Assembly: GCF_024721315.2 (NCBI RefSeq) | Contig: NZ_JANFAK020000032.1 | Location: 1 to 64,000, forward strand | Length of the DNA: 64,000 nucleotides | Direction: 5' to 3' | Source: Streptomyces sp. Isolate_45 | GTDB lineage: Bacteria > Actinomycetota > Actinomycetes > Streptomycetales > Streptomycetaceae | In this document: piece by piece, positions 43,360 through 51,099 of the stretch | Layout: each line of letters begins with the position of its first letter | How positions within the stretch are numbered: the first letter of the stretch is position 1 | Made by a program: the position numbers and the translations under genes | Notes under the pieces: generated by a model | What the model saw: the letters and a program-made list of their open reading frames with translations, nothing else | Databases searched by the model: none | Told to the model about the DNA's origin: nothing

Positions 43360-44889
43360 ATGGCAGACGACTACCTCGTACGCATCGGCAAGCTCATCCG
43401 TGACGCCCGGCAGCACCGTGGCTGGACACAGAGTCAGCTCGCGGACGCCCTCGGCACCAGCCAGAGCGCCGTGAACCGGATCGAGCGCGGCAACCAGAAC
43501 ATCAGCCTTGAGATGATCGCCCGAATCGGCGAAGCTCTCGACAGCGAGATCGTCTCTCTGGGCTACGCCGGTCCGATGCACCTGCGCGTCGTCGGCGGCA
43601 GGCGCCTGTCCGGCGCCATCGACGTCAAGACGAGCAAGAACGCGTGCGTGGCCCTGCTGTGCGCCTCGCTCCTCAACAAGGGCCGCACGGTGCTCCGGCG
43701 CGTGGCCCGCATCGAGGAGGTGTACCGCCTCCTGGAGGTCCTGAACTCCATCGGCGTGCGCACCCGCTGGATCAACGACGGCGTCGACCTGGAACTCATC
43801 CCGCCGGCGCGCCTCGACATGGACGCCATGGACGCGGACGCCGCCCGCCGGACCCGCAGCATCATCATGTTCCTGGGCCCGCTGCTGCACCGCATGGACC
43901 ACTTCCGCCTGCCCTACGCCGGCGGCTGCGACCTCGGCACCCGCACCATCGAGCCGCACATGATCGCCCTGCGCCGCTTCGGCCTGGACATCACCGCGAC
44001 CGAGGGCATCTACCACGCGCAGGTGGAGGCCGGCGTCTCCCCCGACCGCCCGATCGTGCTGACCGAGCGCGGGGACACGGTCACCGAGAACGCGCTGCTG
44101 GCCGCGGCCCGCCACGACGGCGTCACCGTCATCCGCAACGCCTCCTCCAACTACATGGTCCAGGACCTGTGCTTCTTCCTGGAGGCGCTGGGCGTCGAGG
44201 TCGAGGGCATCGGCACCACCACCCTCACCGTCCACGGCGTCCCGAACATCGACGTCGACGTGGACTACTCCCCCTCCGAGGACCCGGTCGAGGCGATGAG
44301 CCTGCTGGCCGCCGCGGTCGTCACCGAGTCGGAGCTGACGATCCGCCGGGTCCCGATCGAGTTCATGGAGATCGAGCTCGCGGTCCTGGAGGAGATGGGC
44401 CTCGACCACGACCGTTCGGCCGAGTACGTCGCCGACAACGGCCGCACCCGCCTGGTCGACCTCACGGTCCGCCCGTCGAAGCTCGAAGCCCCCATCGACA
44501 AGATCCACCCGATGCCGTTCCCCGGGCTGAACATCGACAACGTCCCGTTCTTCGCCGCCATCGCCGCCGTCGCCCAGGGCCAGACCCTGATCCACGACTG
44601 GGTGTACGACAACCGGGCCATCTACCTGACCGACCTCAACCGCCTCGGCGGCCGCCTCCAGCTCCTGGACCCCCACCGCGTCCTGGTCGAGGGCCCGACC
44701 CGCTGGCGCGCGGCGGAGATGATGTGCCCGCCGGCCCTGCGCCCGGCCGTGGTCGTCCTGCTCGCCATGATGGCCGCCGAGGGCACCTCGGTCCTGCGCA
44801 ACGTCTACGTCATCAACCGCGGCTACGAGGAACTCGCCGAACGCCTCAACTCGGTGGGCGCCCAGATCGAGATCTTCCGCGACATCTGA
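43360..44889 (+). CDS. HTH domain fused to UDP-GlcNAc 1-carboxyvinyltransferase-like (MurA) domain
   Basis: A 509-residue fusion. Residues 6-68 form an XRE-type helix-turn-helix (GWTQSQLADALGTSQSAVNRIERGNQNISLEM in two parts). Residues 75-509 are an EPSP-synthase-fold domain like MurA, which transfers enolpyruvate to UDP-GlcNAc for peptidoglycan. K93-N94 and the fosfomycin-target cysteine C190 (GGCDLGTR, with R194) are kept. The catalytic Asp305 of E. coli MurA, in AFPTDMQ, aligns with Leu390 (PFPGLNID); an Asp lies three residues later. The protein may be a variant enzyme, or a regulator sensing wall precursors. Homologues are common in Streptomyces beside acnA. Confidence 0.85.
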   Translation: MADDYLVRIGKLIRDARQHRGWTQSQLADALGTSQSAVNRIERGNQNISLEMIARIGEALDSEIVSLGYAGPMHLRVVGGRRLSGAIDVKTSKNACVALLCASLLNKGRTVLRRVARIEEVYRLLEVLNSIGVRTRWINDGVDLELIPPARLDMDAMDADAARRTRSIIMFLGPLLHRMDHFRLPYAGGCDLGTRTIEPHMIALRRFGLDITATEGIYHAQVEAGVSPDRPIVLTERGDTVTENALLAAARHDGVTVIRNASSNYMVQDLCFFLEALGVEVEGIGTTTLTVHGVPNIDVDVDYSPSEDPVEAMSLLAAAVVTESELTIRRVPIEFMEIELAVLEEMGLDHDRSAEYVADNGRTRLVDLTVRPSKLEAPIDKIHPMPFPGLNIDNVPFFAAIAAVAQGQTLIHDWVYDNRAIYLTDLNRLGGRLQLLDPHRVLVEGPTRWRAAEMMCPPALRPAVVVLLAMMAAEGTSVLRNVYVINRGYEELAERLNSVGAQIEIFRDI

Positions 44890-44940
44890 CCCGCCTGCGG
44901 GTGACGAGCAGGTTGCATCGAACTCGTGCAAAATGGCAGC

Positions 44941-44971
44941 GCCCCCTCCCCGACGCAAACGGGGAGGGGGC
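44941..44971. terminator. Bidirectional terminator
   Basis: GCCCCCTCCCCG (44941-44952) pairs perfectly with 44960-44971 around a 7-base loop, between convergent genes. Confidence 0.85.
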
Positions 44972-44985
44972 ACCGTGCCGTGCGG

Positions 44986-45779
44986 TCAGACGTTCTGGCG
45001 CTGGTACGGCAGGCCGCGGATCTGGCGGCCGACTTCGGAAGCAGGGTTGTTCAGGGCCTCGTAGACCTTGTGTCCCGAGTCACGGGCGCCGCCGGCCCAG
45101 CTGACCGTGCCCTTGTCGTTGACCTTGGCGGCGACGCCGCCCCAGTAGTCGGCCTCCCGCTCCCAGCGGACGTCCTCCAGCAGGCCCCGTACGGTCTGCC
45201 CGGCGGGGAGGGTCTCCTTGGACCAGGACATTTGACGGTGCACCGTGGCTCCGAGGCCGGCGAGGACGGCGGGAGCCGTGATCGCGGTCTTGGCGTGGAA
45301 GAGCTCCGCGTGGTCCCGGATGATGGCGCTCAGCGCCTCGACGGTCTCCCGCTTGACGGCGTTCGGCTCGGCATCCTTGATGTCGTCGGGGTCGACGTCA
45401 TCGCGCCCTCGAAGTCGAAGTCCTTCAGACCGTAGGCGCCCGCGTACTTCTTGATCCGGTGCAGGGCGGTGACCTGGGTTTCGCCGTCGATGGCGATCAG
45501 TCCGTTGCGGATCGGCAGGTAAGAGGCGCCGGTGGCGGGATCGATCGTCAGCGGGCGACGGCACCAGAGCGTGACGGGCGGGATCGACCAGGCGTTACCG
45601 TACTCGCCCTTCAGCCCGGCGGCGATGTAGTCGGCGTAGCTGACCACGTTCTGCCCCTTGGGGCTCCGGGGGGTGCCGATGAGGCGCTGGACCTCCGCCC
45701 GCATGCGGGCGTAGTCGTCCGGTTCGCGGCCGGCCAGCCCGACCGCGGTCGCATCCCGATAGGGCCGCACGGAGGCCAT
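44986..45779 (-). pseudogene. DndB/DGQHR-domain-like protein, frameshifted
   Basis: Two adjacent frames on the minus strand make one protein. From ATG 45779 the first frame reads MASVRPYRDATAVGLAG, through YADYIAAGLKGEYGNAWSIP and IAIDGETQVTALHRIKK to YGLKDFDFEG. At about 45403-45408 the frame must move by one base to continue as DDVDPDDIKDAEPNAVKRE through YWGGVAAKVN to the stop at 44986. A single missing base in GAGGGCGCGATG would explain it. The IDGETQVTALH segment resembles the DGQHR motif of DndB and related proteins of DNA phosphorothioation. The joined length (about 264) is shorter than DndB (about 350-390). It may be a real pseudogene or a sequencing error. No dnd genes are nearby. 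Confidence 0.6.
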
Positions 45780-45899
45780 CGGCTCGGCATGCCGTTCGAC
45801 ACCGGGCGCCGGGGCGCGCGGAGAAGGTCCGCCCGCGCACGTCCGGCCGCCGGGGCCGACAGACTGGGGGGACGGAGCACACGACCGAAGGGAAACCCC

Positions 45900-46391
45900 A
45901 TGGCCGACGGGTGGCTGCCGCCTGCGGAGTACGTTCAGACCATTGCTCGGGCGACCAGTTACGCCTGCCTGTACTTCACCGATGCCGCCGGGCGGCCGGT
46001 GCAGTTGCGGGCGGTGCACGCGTACGAGGAGTGGCAGTGGCCGGGCGGGAACATGGACCCCGGGGAGACGCCCTGGCAGTGCGCGGTGCGGGAGTGCCTG
46101 GAGGAGACCGGGATCGTCTTCGACGGGCCGACGCGGCTGCTCGGTACGCACTTCATCGGGCACCAGGGCGAGGCGTGGCCGGCGAACCACATCGGCTTCG
46201 TCTTCGACGGGGGCACGCTCACGGACGAGCAGATCTCCGCGATCGTCCTGGATCCGGCGGAGCACCGGGAGGTCGGGGTCCGTTCCGTGGAGGAGTGGGA
46301 AGGGCTGATGACCCCGGTGAACTTCGGGCGGCTCAAGGAGATCGACGCCGCCCGCAGGGAGGGGCGCGTGGCGTACATGGAGACCCCCTGA
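45900..46391 (+). CDS. NUDIX hydrolase
   Basis: A 163-residue hydrolase of nucleoside diphosphates linked to another moiety. The Nudix box is complete: GGNMDPGETPWQCAVRECLEETGI, with G, the two E of REC-LEE and the spacing of the G-x5-E-x7-REUxEExGU pattern (shown in two pieces GGNMDPGETPW and QCAVRECLEETGI). ATG 45900 with GAAGGGAAA upstream. Divergent from the frameshifted DndB-like gene with 120 bp between. Substrate unknown. Confidence 0.85.
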   Translation: MADGWLPPAEYVQTIARATSYACLYFTDAAGRPVQLRAVHAYEEWQWPGGNMDPGETPWQCAVRECLEETGIVFDGPTRLLGTHFIGHQGEAWPANHIGFVFDGGTLTDEQISAIVLDPAEHREVGVRSVEEWEGLMTPVNFGRLKEIDAARREGRVAYMETP

Positions 46392-46484
46392 CGGCGAGCG
46401 TGATGTCAGTGGAATATGACTCCAAGCGGCTGACCCGACGGGGCTGACACGAGTAGACTGCGGCGTTTTTCGTTTCCACAGCGT

Positions 46485-46508
46485 TTGACACCGTTGACAT
46501 CGTTGACC
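46485..46508 (+). promoter_or_regulatory. Three TTGAC repeats upstream of the excalibur gene
   Basis: TTGACA (46485), TTGACA (46494) and TTGACC (46503) follow at a 9-bp period, 15-38 bp before the ATG at 46523. They could contain a -35 box, but they lie too close to the start for that unless the message is leaderless. A direct-repeat regulator site is possible. Confidence 0.35.
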
Positions 46509-46522
46509 TGGGGGGTCCAACC

Positions 46523-47185
46523 ATGTTTCACCGTCGGGGCGTTGCCATAGTCGGCGCCGTAGGGGCCGTTGCCCTGTTGCTCACCGGGTGCGAGGACACC
46601 GCACCGAAGAAGGGGGCGGACGCGAAGGCGTCGTCCGTGCCGTCCGCCAGTGCCCCGGCCTCGCCGAGCGCGTCCGCGCAGCCGGTCATGCCGGCCGTCG
46701 TCGGGCTCAAGTTCGCCGCGGCCGAGACGGAGGTGAAGAAGGTCGTCACCACGAAGGTCGAGACCCGCGCCGCGTACACCGGCGTCACCCTGCCCGCGGA
46801 CCGTTCGCAGTGGGACGTCTGCTTCCAGACCCCGGCCGCCGGCAGTGAGGTGACGGCCACGAGCACCGTCGAGTTGTCGATCGTCGCGCCCGGCACCCCG
46901 TGTCCGGACAAGGCCGGGGCCACCCTGCGGCCCTCGAAGGCCCCTACGGCCCCGACGGCCGCGCCCAAGACCGCCAAGCCGACCCCGACCCCGACCAAGA
47001 CCGGCAGCACGGGCACCGGCGGGACCACGGGTGGGACCACCGGCACGACCGGTGGCGGTGGTGGCACCTACTACAAGAACTGCGACGCCGCGAAGGCCGC
47101 CGGAGCGGCGCCCATCCGGCGCGGCCAGCCCGGGTACCGCGACGCCCTCGACCGGGACAAGGACGGCATCGCCTGCGACAAGTAG
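46523..47185 (+). CDS. Lipoprotein with PASTA-like and excalibur domains
   Basis: A 220-residue exported protein. The signal peptide ends in lipobox LLTGC (residues 19-23). A Ser/Ala/Pro linker leads to a PASTA-like module (about 55-120, PAVVGLKFAAAETEVKKV), then a Pro/Thr and Gly/Thr-rich spacer and a C-terminal excalibur domain (residues 182-220, YYKNCDAAKAAGAAPI ... DRDKDGIACDK) with the DxDxDGxxC calcium-loop motif. Such proteins sit at the cell surface; the PASTA-like part suggests peptidoglycan binding. Function is otherwise unknown. Confidence 0.8.
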   Translation: MFHRRGVAIVGAVGAVALLLTGCEDTAPKKGADAKASSVPSASAPASPSASAQPVMPAVVGLKFAAAETEVKKVVTTKVETRAAYTGVTLPADRSQWDVCFQTPAAGSEVTATSTVELSIVAPGTPCPDKAGATLRPSKAPTAPTAAPKTAKPTPTPTKTGSTGTGGTTGGTTGTTGGGGGTYYKNCDAAKAAGAAPIRRGQPGYRDALDRDKDGIACDK

Positions 47186-47331
47186 GGGCGGGTGGGCGTC
47201 CGCGGACGCCGGGGCGGCCACCGACCGCGACGGACGACGTCGGTATTCGGCCGGCCGCCCCGCCCACCCTCGGCGGGCCCGGCGGCGGGACGGCAGAATC
47301 GACCCTTCGGTACGACGTCGAGGGGGCGGCC

Positions 47332-48711
47332 ATGGCAGTGGAGACGAGTGCGGGCAACGTGGTTCCGGGGCTGGAGGGGGTCCCGCTGCTCGGGTCGCTC
47401 CTCGACCTGACCTCGGACTCGCTCGGAACCTACCGGCGGGCCCGCGAGCGGCACGGTGACGTCGTACGGATCACCGCCGGCCCGCCGGGGCTGCGCGCCG
47501 AGCTGTACTGCGTGTTCTCCGCGGAGGGCGCGCAGCAGGTGCTGGCCACGGAATCGGCCAACTTCCGCAAGGACAACGTCTTCTACCAGGAGATCCGGGA
47601 CTCCTTCGGCAACGGCCTGCTGACCAGCCAGGACGAGGACTACCTGCGCCAGCGCCGGCTGGTGCAACCCCTCTTCACCCGCAGGCGGGTGGACGGGTAC
47701 GCCGGGGCGGTCGTGGCTGAGACCGGGGAGGCGATCGCCGCCTGGGCCGGGGCCCGGGACGGCATCGTCGACGTCCGCGACGAGATGACGCACCTGGCCC
47801 TGCGGGCGGTGTCCAGGATCCTGTTCGGCACCGACGCGGACGCCACCGCCGACGTCGTCGACCGGTGTTTTCCGGTCATCACGCAGTACGTGCTGCGCCG
47901 CGGCTACTCCCCCGTGAAGGCCCCCCGGTCCTGGCCGACCCCGGGCAACCGGCGGGCGGCCGCCGCGCTGGAGGAGCTGTACGCGGTCTGCGACCGGATC
48001 GTCTCCGAGCGGCGCGGGGCGGCGGCGGGCGGCGGCCGGGGCGAGGACCTGTTGACCCTGCTGGCAGAGGCGCGCAGTGCGGACGACGGCGCCTTCGACG
48101 CCGCCGAGCTGCGCGACCAGGTGTTGATCTTCCTGTTGGCCGGGCACGAGACGACCGCCACCTCGTTGGCGTTCGCCCTGCACCTGCTCGGTCGGCACCC
48201 GGAGGAACAGGCGCGGGCCCGTGAGGAGATCGTCCGCGTCCTGGGCGACCGTACGCCGGAGGCCGCCGACCTCGACCGGCTCCCGTACCTCACCCGGGTG
48301 CTGAAGGAGGCGATGCGGCTGTACCCGGCGGCGCCGGCGATCGGCCGCAAGTCGGTCGCGGCGACGGAGATCGCCGGGTACACCGTCCCCGCCGGCGCCG
48401 ACGTGATCCTCGCGCCGTGGGTGACGCACCGCCACCCGCGCTACTGGCCCGATCCGGAGCGCTTCGACCCCGACCGGTTCACCCCGGAGGCGGAGGCCGG
48501 ACGGCCGCGCTACGCCTGGTTCCCCTTCGGCGGCGGCCCGCGCGCCTGCATCGGGCAGCACTTCTCGATGCTGGAGTCCGTGATCGCGCTGGCGATGATG
48601 CTGCGCGCCTACGAGTTCGAGGCCGTGGACGCTGAGGTCCCGGTGAGTGCCGGGATCACCTTGGAGACGCGGGGTCCCGCGCGCTGCCGGATCCGCCGCG
48701 TGACCGGTTGA
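47332..48711 (+). CDS. Cytochrome P450
   Basis: A 459-residue heme monooxygenase of the CYP4/CYP102-like bacterial branch. The I-helix LLAGHETTATS carries the acid-alcohol pair (E-T), the K-helix ExxR is in KEAMRL, and the heme loop is FPFGGGPRACIGQHF with the Cys ligand. DPERFDPDRF precedes the loop. No ferredoxin or reductase gene is next to it, so redox partners must come from elsewhere. ATG 47332 starts after a GGGGG-rich stretch; the frame is open upstream but has no family similarity. Substrate unknown. Confidence 0.9.
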   Translation: MAVETSAGNVVPGLEGVPLLGSLLDLTSDSLGTYRRARERHGDVVRITAGPPGLRAELYCVFSAEGAQQVLATESANFRKDNVFYQEIRDSFGNGLLTSQDEDYLRQRRLVQPLFTRRRVDGYAGAVVAETGEAIAAWAGARDGIVDVRDEMTHLALRAVSRILFGTDADATADVVDRCFPVITQYVLRRGYSPVKAPRSWPTPGNRRAAAALEELYAVCDRIVSERRGAAAGGGRGEDLLTLLAEARSADDGAFDAAELRDQVLIFLLAGHETTATSLAFALHLLGRHPEEQARAREEIVRVLGDRTPEAADLDRLPYLTRVLKEAMRLYPAAPAIGRKSVAATEIAGYTVPAGADVILAPWVTHRHPRYWPDPERFDPDRFTPEAEAGRPRYAWFPFGGGPRACIGQHFSMLESVIALAMMLRAYEFEAVDAEVPVSAGITLETRGPARCRIRRVTG

Positions 48712-48723
48712 TCCCGCGGCGGC

Positions 48724-48740
48724 GGCCCCTTTCGGGGGCC
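48724..48740. terminator. Short hairpin after the P450 gene
   Basis: GGCCCC pairs with GGGGCC around a 5-base loop, 13 bp downstream of the P450 stop. Weak compared with the other terminators here. Confidence 0.4.
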
Positions 48741-48817
48741 GTGCGCGGACGTCGACGGGCGCCGGTCGGCACCCGTCGGGCGTACGCGGGGGCACCCGTG
48801 GGCGTCGGCGGTAGTCG

Positions 48818-49399
48818 TCAGCGGTAGTCGTCCGGGTGGCCCTGCATCCAGGTGTTGATCTTGTCGCGGGTGGCGATCAGGGTCGTCTGGTTCTTCTTCA
48901 GGTTCTCGAAGCTCCGGTCGCCGCCGAGCTGCTTGTCGAGCTTCGCGATCAGGTTGATCGGCTCGGGGAAGTGGCCCGGGCCCTTGGGGTCGGCCTTCAT
49001 CGCGCGGTCCATGCGGTGCAGCTCGTCGTGGACCCGGCCGAGGAAGTACGCGCAGTTGCCGGGCGTGCAGGAGTCGTTCAGCGTGGCCTGGAGGCCGGCG
49101 AAGGCGTCGCGCACGAGGGAGACGGGCTCCTCGCCGGGGGCGCCGGAGGCGGCGGGCACGGCGGCCGACGCGGAGGCCTTCGGGGACTGGCCGGCGGAGG
49201 CGGGCGGGGAGACGGACGCGGAGGGCGCGGCCCCGGCGGACGGCGAGTCGGAGGCCGATGCGGACGCCGAGGCGGACGCCGAAGCCGAGGCGGAAGAGGA
49301 GGCCTTCGCGTCGTCGCCGCCCCCGCAGGAAACGGTGAACGCCGCCAGGGTCAAGGTCATGAGCGTGGTCGCGGCACCCCGCGCAGTCGAACCGAACAT
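48818..49399 (-). CDS. Small Ser/Ala-rich lipoprotein of unknown function
   Basis: A 193-residue exported lipoprotein: signal peptide with lipobox TVSC (residues 22-25), then about 70 residues of low-complexity Ser-Ala and Ser-Pro repeats (SASASASASAS), which look like a wall-spanning spacer. A helical C-terminal domain of about 100 residues follows, containing one Cys pair (SCTPGNC). I do not recognise the domain. It lies 36 bp downstream of the MFS gene and may be co-transcribed. Confidence 0.7.
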   Translation of the reverse strand: MFGSTARGAATTLMTLTLAAFTVSCGGGDDAKASSSASASASASASASASDSPSAGAAPSASVSPPASAGQSPKASASAAVPAASGAPGEEPVSLVRDAFAGLQATLNDSCTPGNCAYFLGRVHDELHRMDRAMKADPKGPGHFPEPINLIAKLDKQLGGDRSFENLKKNQTTLIATRDKINTWMQGHPDDYR

Positions 49400-49435
49400 C
49401 GTTTCCCCCGTGTCTGTGATCAGCAGACGCCGACC

Positions 49436-51001
49436 TTACCCACCCGGCTCCTTGCGGACGGCGGTCGGGGTGTGGTTGCCCTGGAGCCGTGCCAGGTCGG
49501 AGGGCCTGACCTGGATCACGAACAGCGCGATGACGGCGCCGACCAGGGTGAACAGCGCCGCCACGATGAAGGCGGCGCTGACACCGGAGGTGAGGACCTG
49601 GTCGCCCCACGGGTCGGGGAGTTGGCCCGTGCGCAGGAAGGCGGCCTTCTGCTCGGGGTCGGCGGTGTTCAGGAAGGCCGGGACCTGGCCGCGGGCCTCG
49701 TTGCGGCTGGCGGTGCCGAAGACGGTGACCAGGATCGACAGGCCGAGCGAGCCGCCCACCTGCTGCATCGTGTTGAGCAGTCCGGAGGCCGCACCCGACT
49801 CCCGGTCCGGGACGTTGGACAGGGCCATCAGGGTGAGGGAGACGAACTGCAGGCCCATGCCGGTGGCGAAGATCAGCATCGGGCCGAGGACGCTGCCCAG
49901 GTACGTGGAGTGGATGTCGGTCTGCGTCAGCCAGGCCAGCCCGATCGCGCAGCACAGGGCGCCCGTGACCATGAAGGGTTTGGGCCCGAACTTGGGCAGC
50001 AGTTGGGACGTGACGGCGGCCGCCAGCGCGATCATGACGCTGACGGGGAGGAAGGCGAGGCCGGCCCGCAAGGGGCTGAAGCCGAGGACGTTCTGCACGA
50101 ACAGGGTCAGGAAGAAGAACATGCCGAAGATCGCGCAGGCTAGGAAGAGCATGATCCCGTAGGTGCCGGCCCGGTTGCGGTCGGCGAACATGTGCAGCGG
50201 TGTGATGGGTTGCGGCGAGCGGCTCTCGTTGAGGACGAACAGGAGCAGCAGCACCACGGCCGCCCCGAAGGAACCGAGGGTGATCGGATCGCGCCAGCCG
50301 TCCTGGGAGGCGCGGATGAATCCGTAGACCAGGGCGACCATGCCGAGGGTGGACAGCAGCGCGCCCGCGATGTCGAAGTGTCCGGGGTGGCGGGCGGATT
50401 CGCGGATGACCTTCGGGGTGGCGAGGGCGATGAACAGGGCGATGGGGACGTTGACGAAGAGGACCCAGCGCCAGTCGAGCCATTCCACGAGGATGCCGCC
50501 CGCGAGCAGGCCGATGGCTCCGCCGCCGGCCGATACGGCGGCGAACACGCCGAAGGCGCGGTTGCGTTCGGGGCCCTCGCGGAAGGTGGTGGTGATCAGC
50601 GCGAGGGCGGTGGGCGAGGCGATGGCGCCGCCGACGCCCTGGAGGGCCCGGGCGGCCATCAACTGACCTTCGTTCTGGGCGAATCCGCCGAGCAGGGAGG
50701 CGAGGCCGAACAGGAGCACGCCGAAGATGAAGACGCGCCGGCGGCCGAGGATGTCGCCGACCCGGCCGCCGAGCAGGAGCAGGCCACCGAAGGTGAGGGT
50801 GTAGGCGTTGACGACCCACGAGAGGCTCTCGGTGGAGAAGCCGAGGTCCGTCTGGATGTGCGGCAGCGCGATGTTCACGATGGTGATGTCGAGAACGACC
50901 ATGAGCTGGCAGGAGGCGATGACGAGCAGCGCCGGCCCGTGCCGGCTCCCCCGGACCGTGCCGTCGGTCCCGTTGCTGGTCGGCTGTGTGTTCGGGTCCA
51001 C
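49436..51001 (-). CDS. MFS drug exporter, DHA2 (EmrB/QacA) family
   Basis: A 521-residue proton-driven exporter with 14 membrane segments. Motif D1 (LDITIVNIALPHIQTDLG), motif A (LGGRVGDILGRRRVF) and motif C-like GGGAIGLLAGGILVEWLDWRWVLFVNVPI-type segment mark the 14-TM DHA2 family. GTG 51001 is chosen, 98 bp from the divergent S9 peptidase start; an 18-bp palindrome lies between. Substrate is unknown; family members export toxic compounds or antibiotics. Confidence 0.88.
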   Translation of the reverse strand: MDPNTQPTSNGTDGTVRGSRHGPALLVIASCQLMVVLDITIVNIALPHIQTDLGFSTESLSWVVNAYTLTFGGLLLLGGRVGDILGRRRVFIFGVLLFGLASLLGGFAQNEGQLMAARALQGVGGAIASPTALALITTTFREGPERNRAFGVFAAVSAGGGAIGLLAGGILVEWLDWRWVLFVNVPIALFIALATPKVIRESARHPGHFDIAGALLSTLGMVALVYGFIRASQDGWRDPITLGSFGAAVVLLLLFVLNESRSPQPITPLHMFADRNRAGTYGIMLFLACAIFGMFFFLTLFVQNVLGFSPLRAGLAFLPVSVMIALAAAVTSQLLPKFGPKPFMVTGALCCAIGLAWLTQTDIHSTYLGSVLGPMLIFATGMGLQFVSLTLMALSNVPDRESGAASGLLNTMQQVGGSLGLSILVTVFGTASRNEARGQVPAFLNTADPEQKAAFLRTGQLPDPWGDQVLTSGVSAAFIVAALFTLVGAVIALFVIQVRPSDLARLQGNHTPTAVRKEPGG

Positions 51002-51067
51002 CTAGTCGACGCTATGCCCGGTGCACAAGGGTCACCACTCGAATGGCCTAGGCCACGTCACCTATCC

Positions 51068-51085
51068 CATGTGATATTTCACATG
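51068..51085. promoter_or_regulatory. 18-bp palindrome between MFS and S9 peptidase genes
   Basis: CATGTGA-TATT-TCACATG has perfect 7-bp arms, in an AT-rich patch 15 bp before the peptidase ATG and 67 bp from the MFS start. It is probably an operator acting on one or both divergent genes. The half-site TGTGA is CRP-like, but the spacing (4, not 6) is not. Confidence 0.55.
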
Positions 51086-51099
51086 ACACACTGCCTCGC

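Noticed and set aside
45401..45410. Programmed frameshift in the DndB-like gene
   Set aside because: There is no slippery heptamer or stimulatory structure at the junction. A lost base or decay is simpler.
49201..49310. Hexamer repeats GCGGAC/GCCGAG as non-coding repeat array
   Set aside because: They encode the Ser-Ala spacer of the lipoprotein at 48818-49399 and are explained by that gene.
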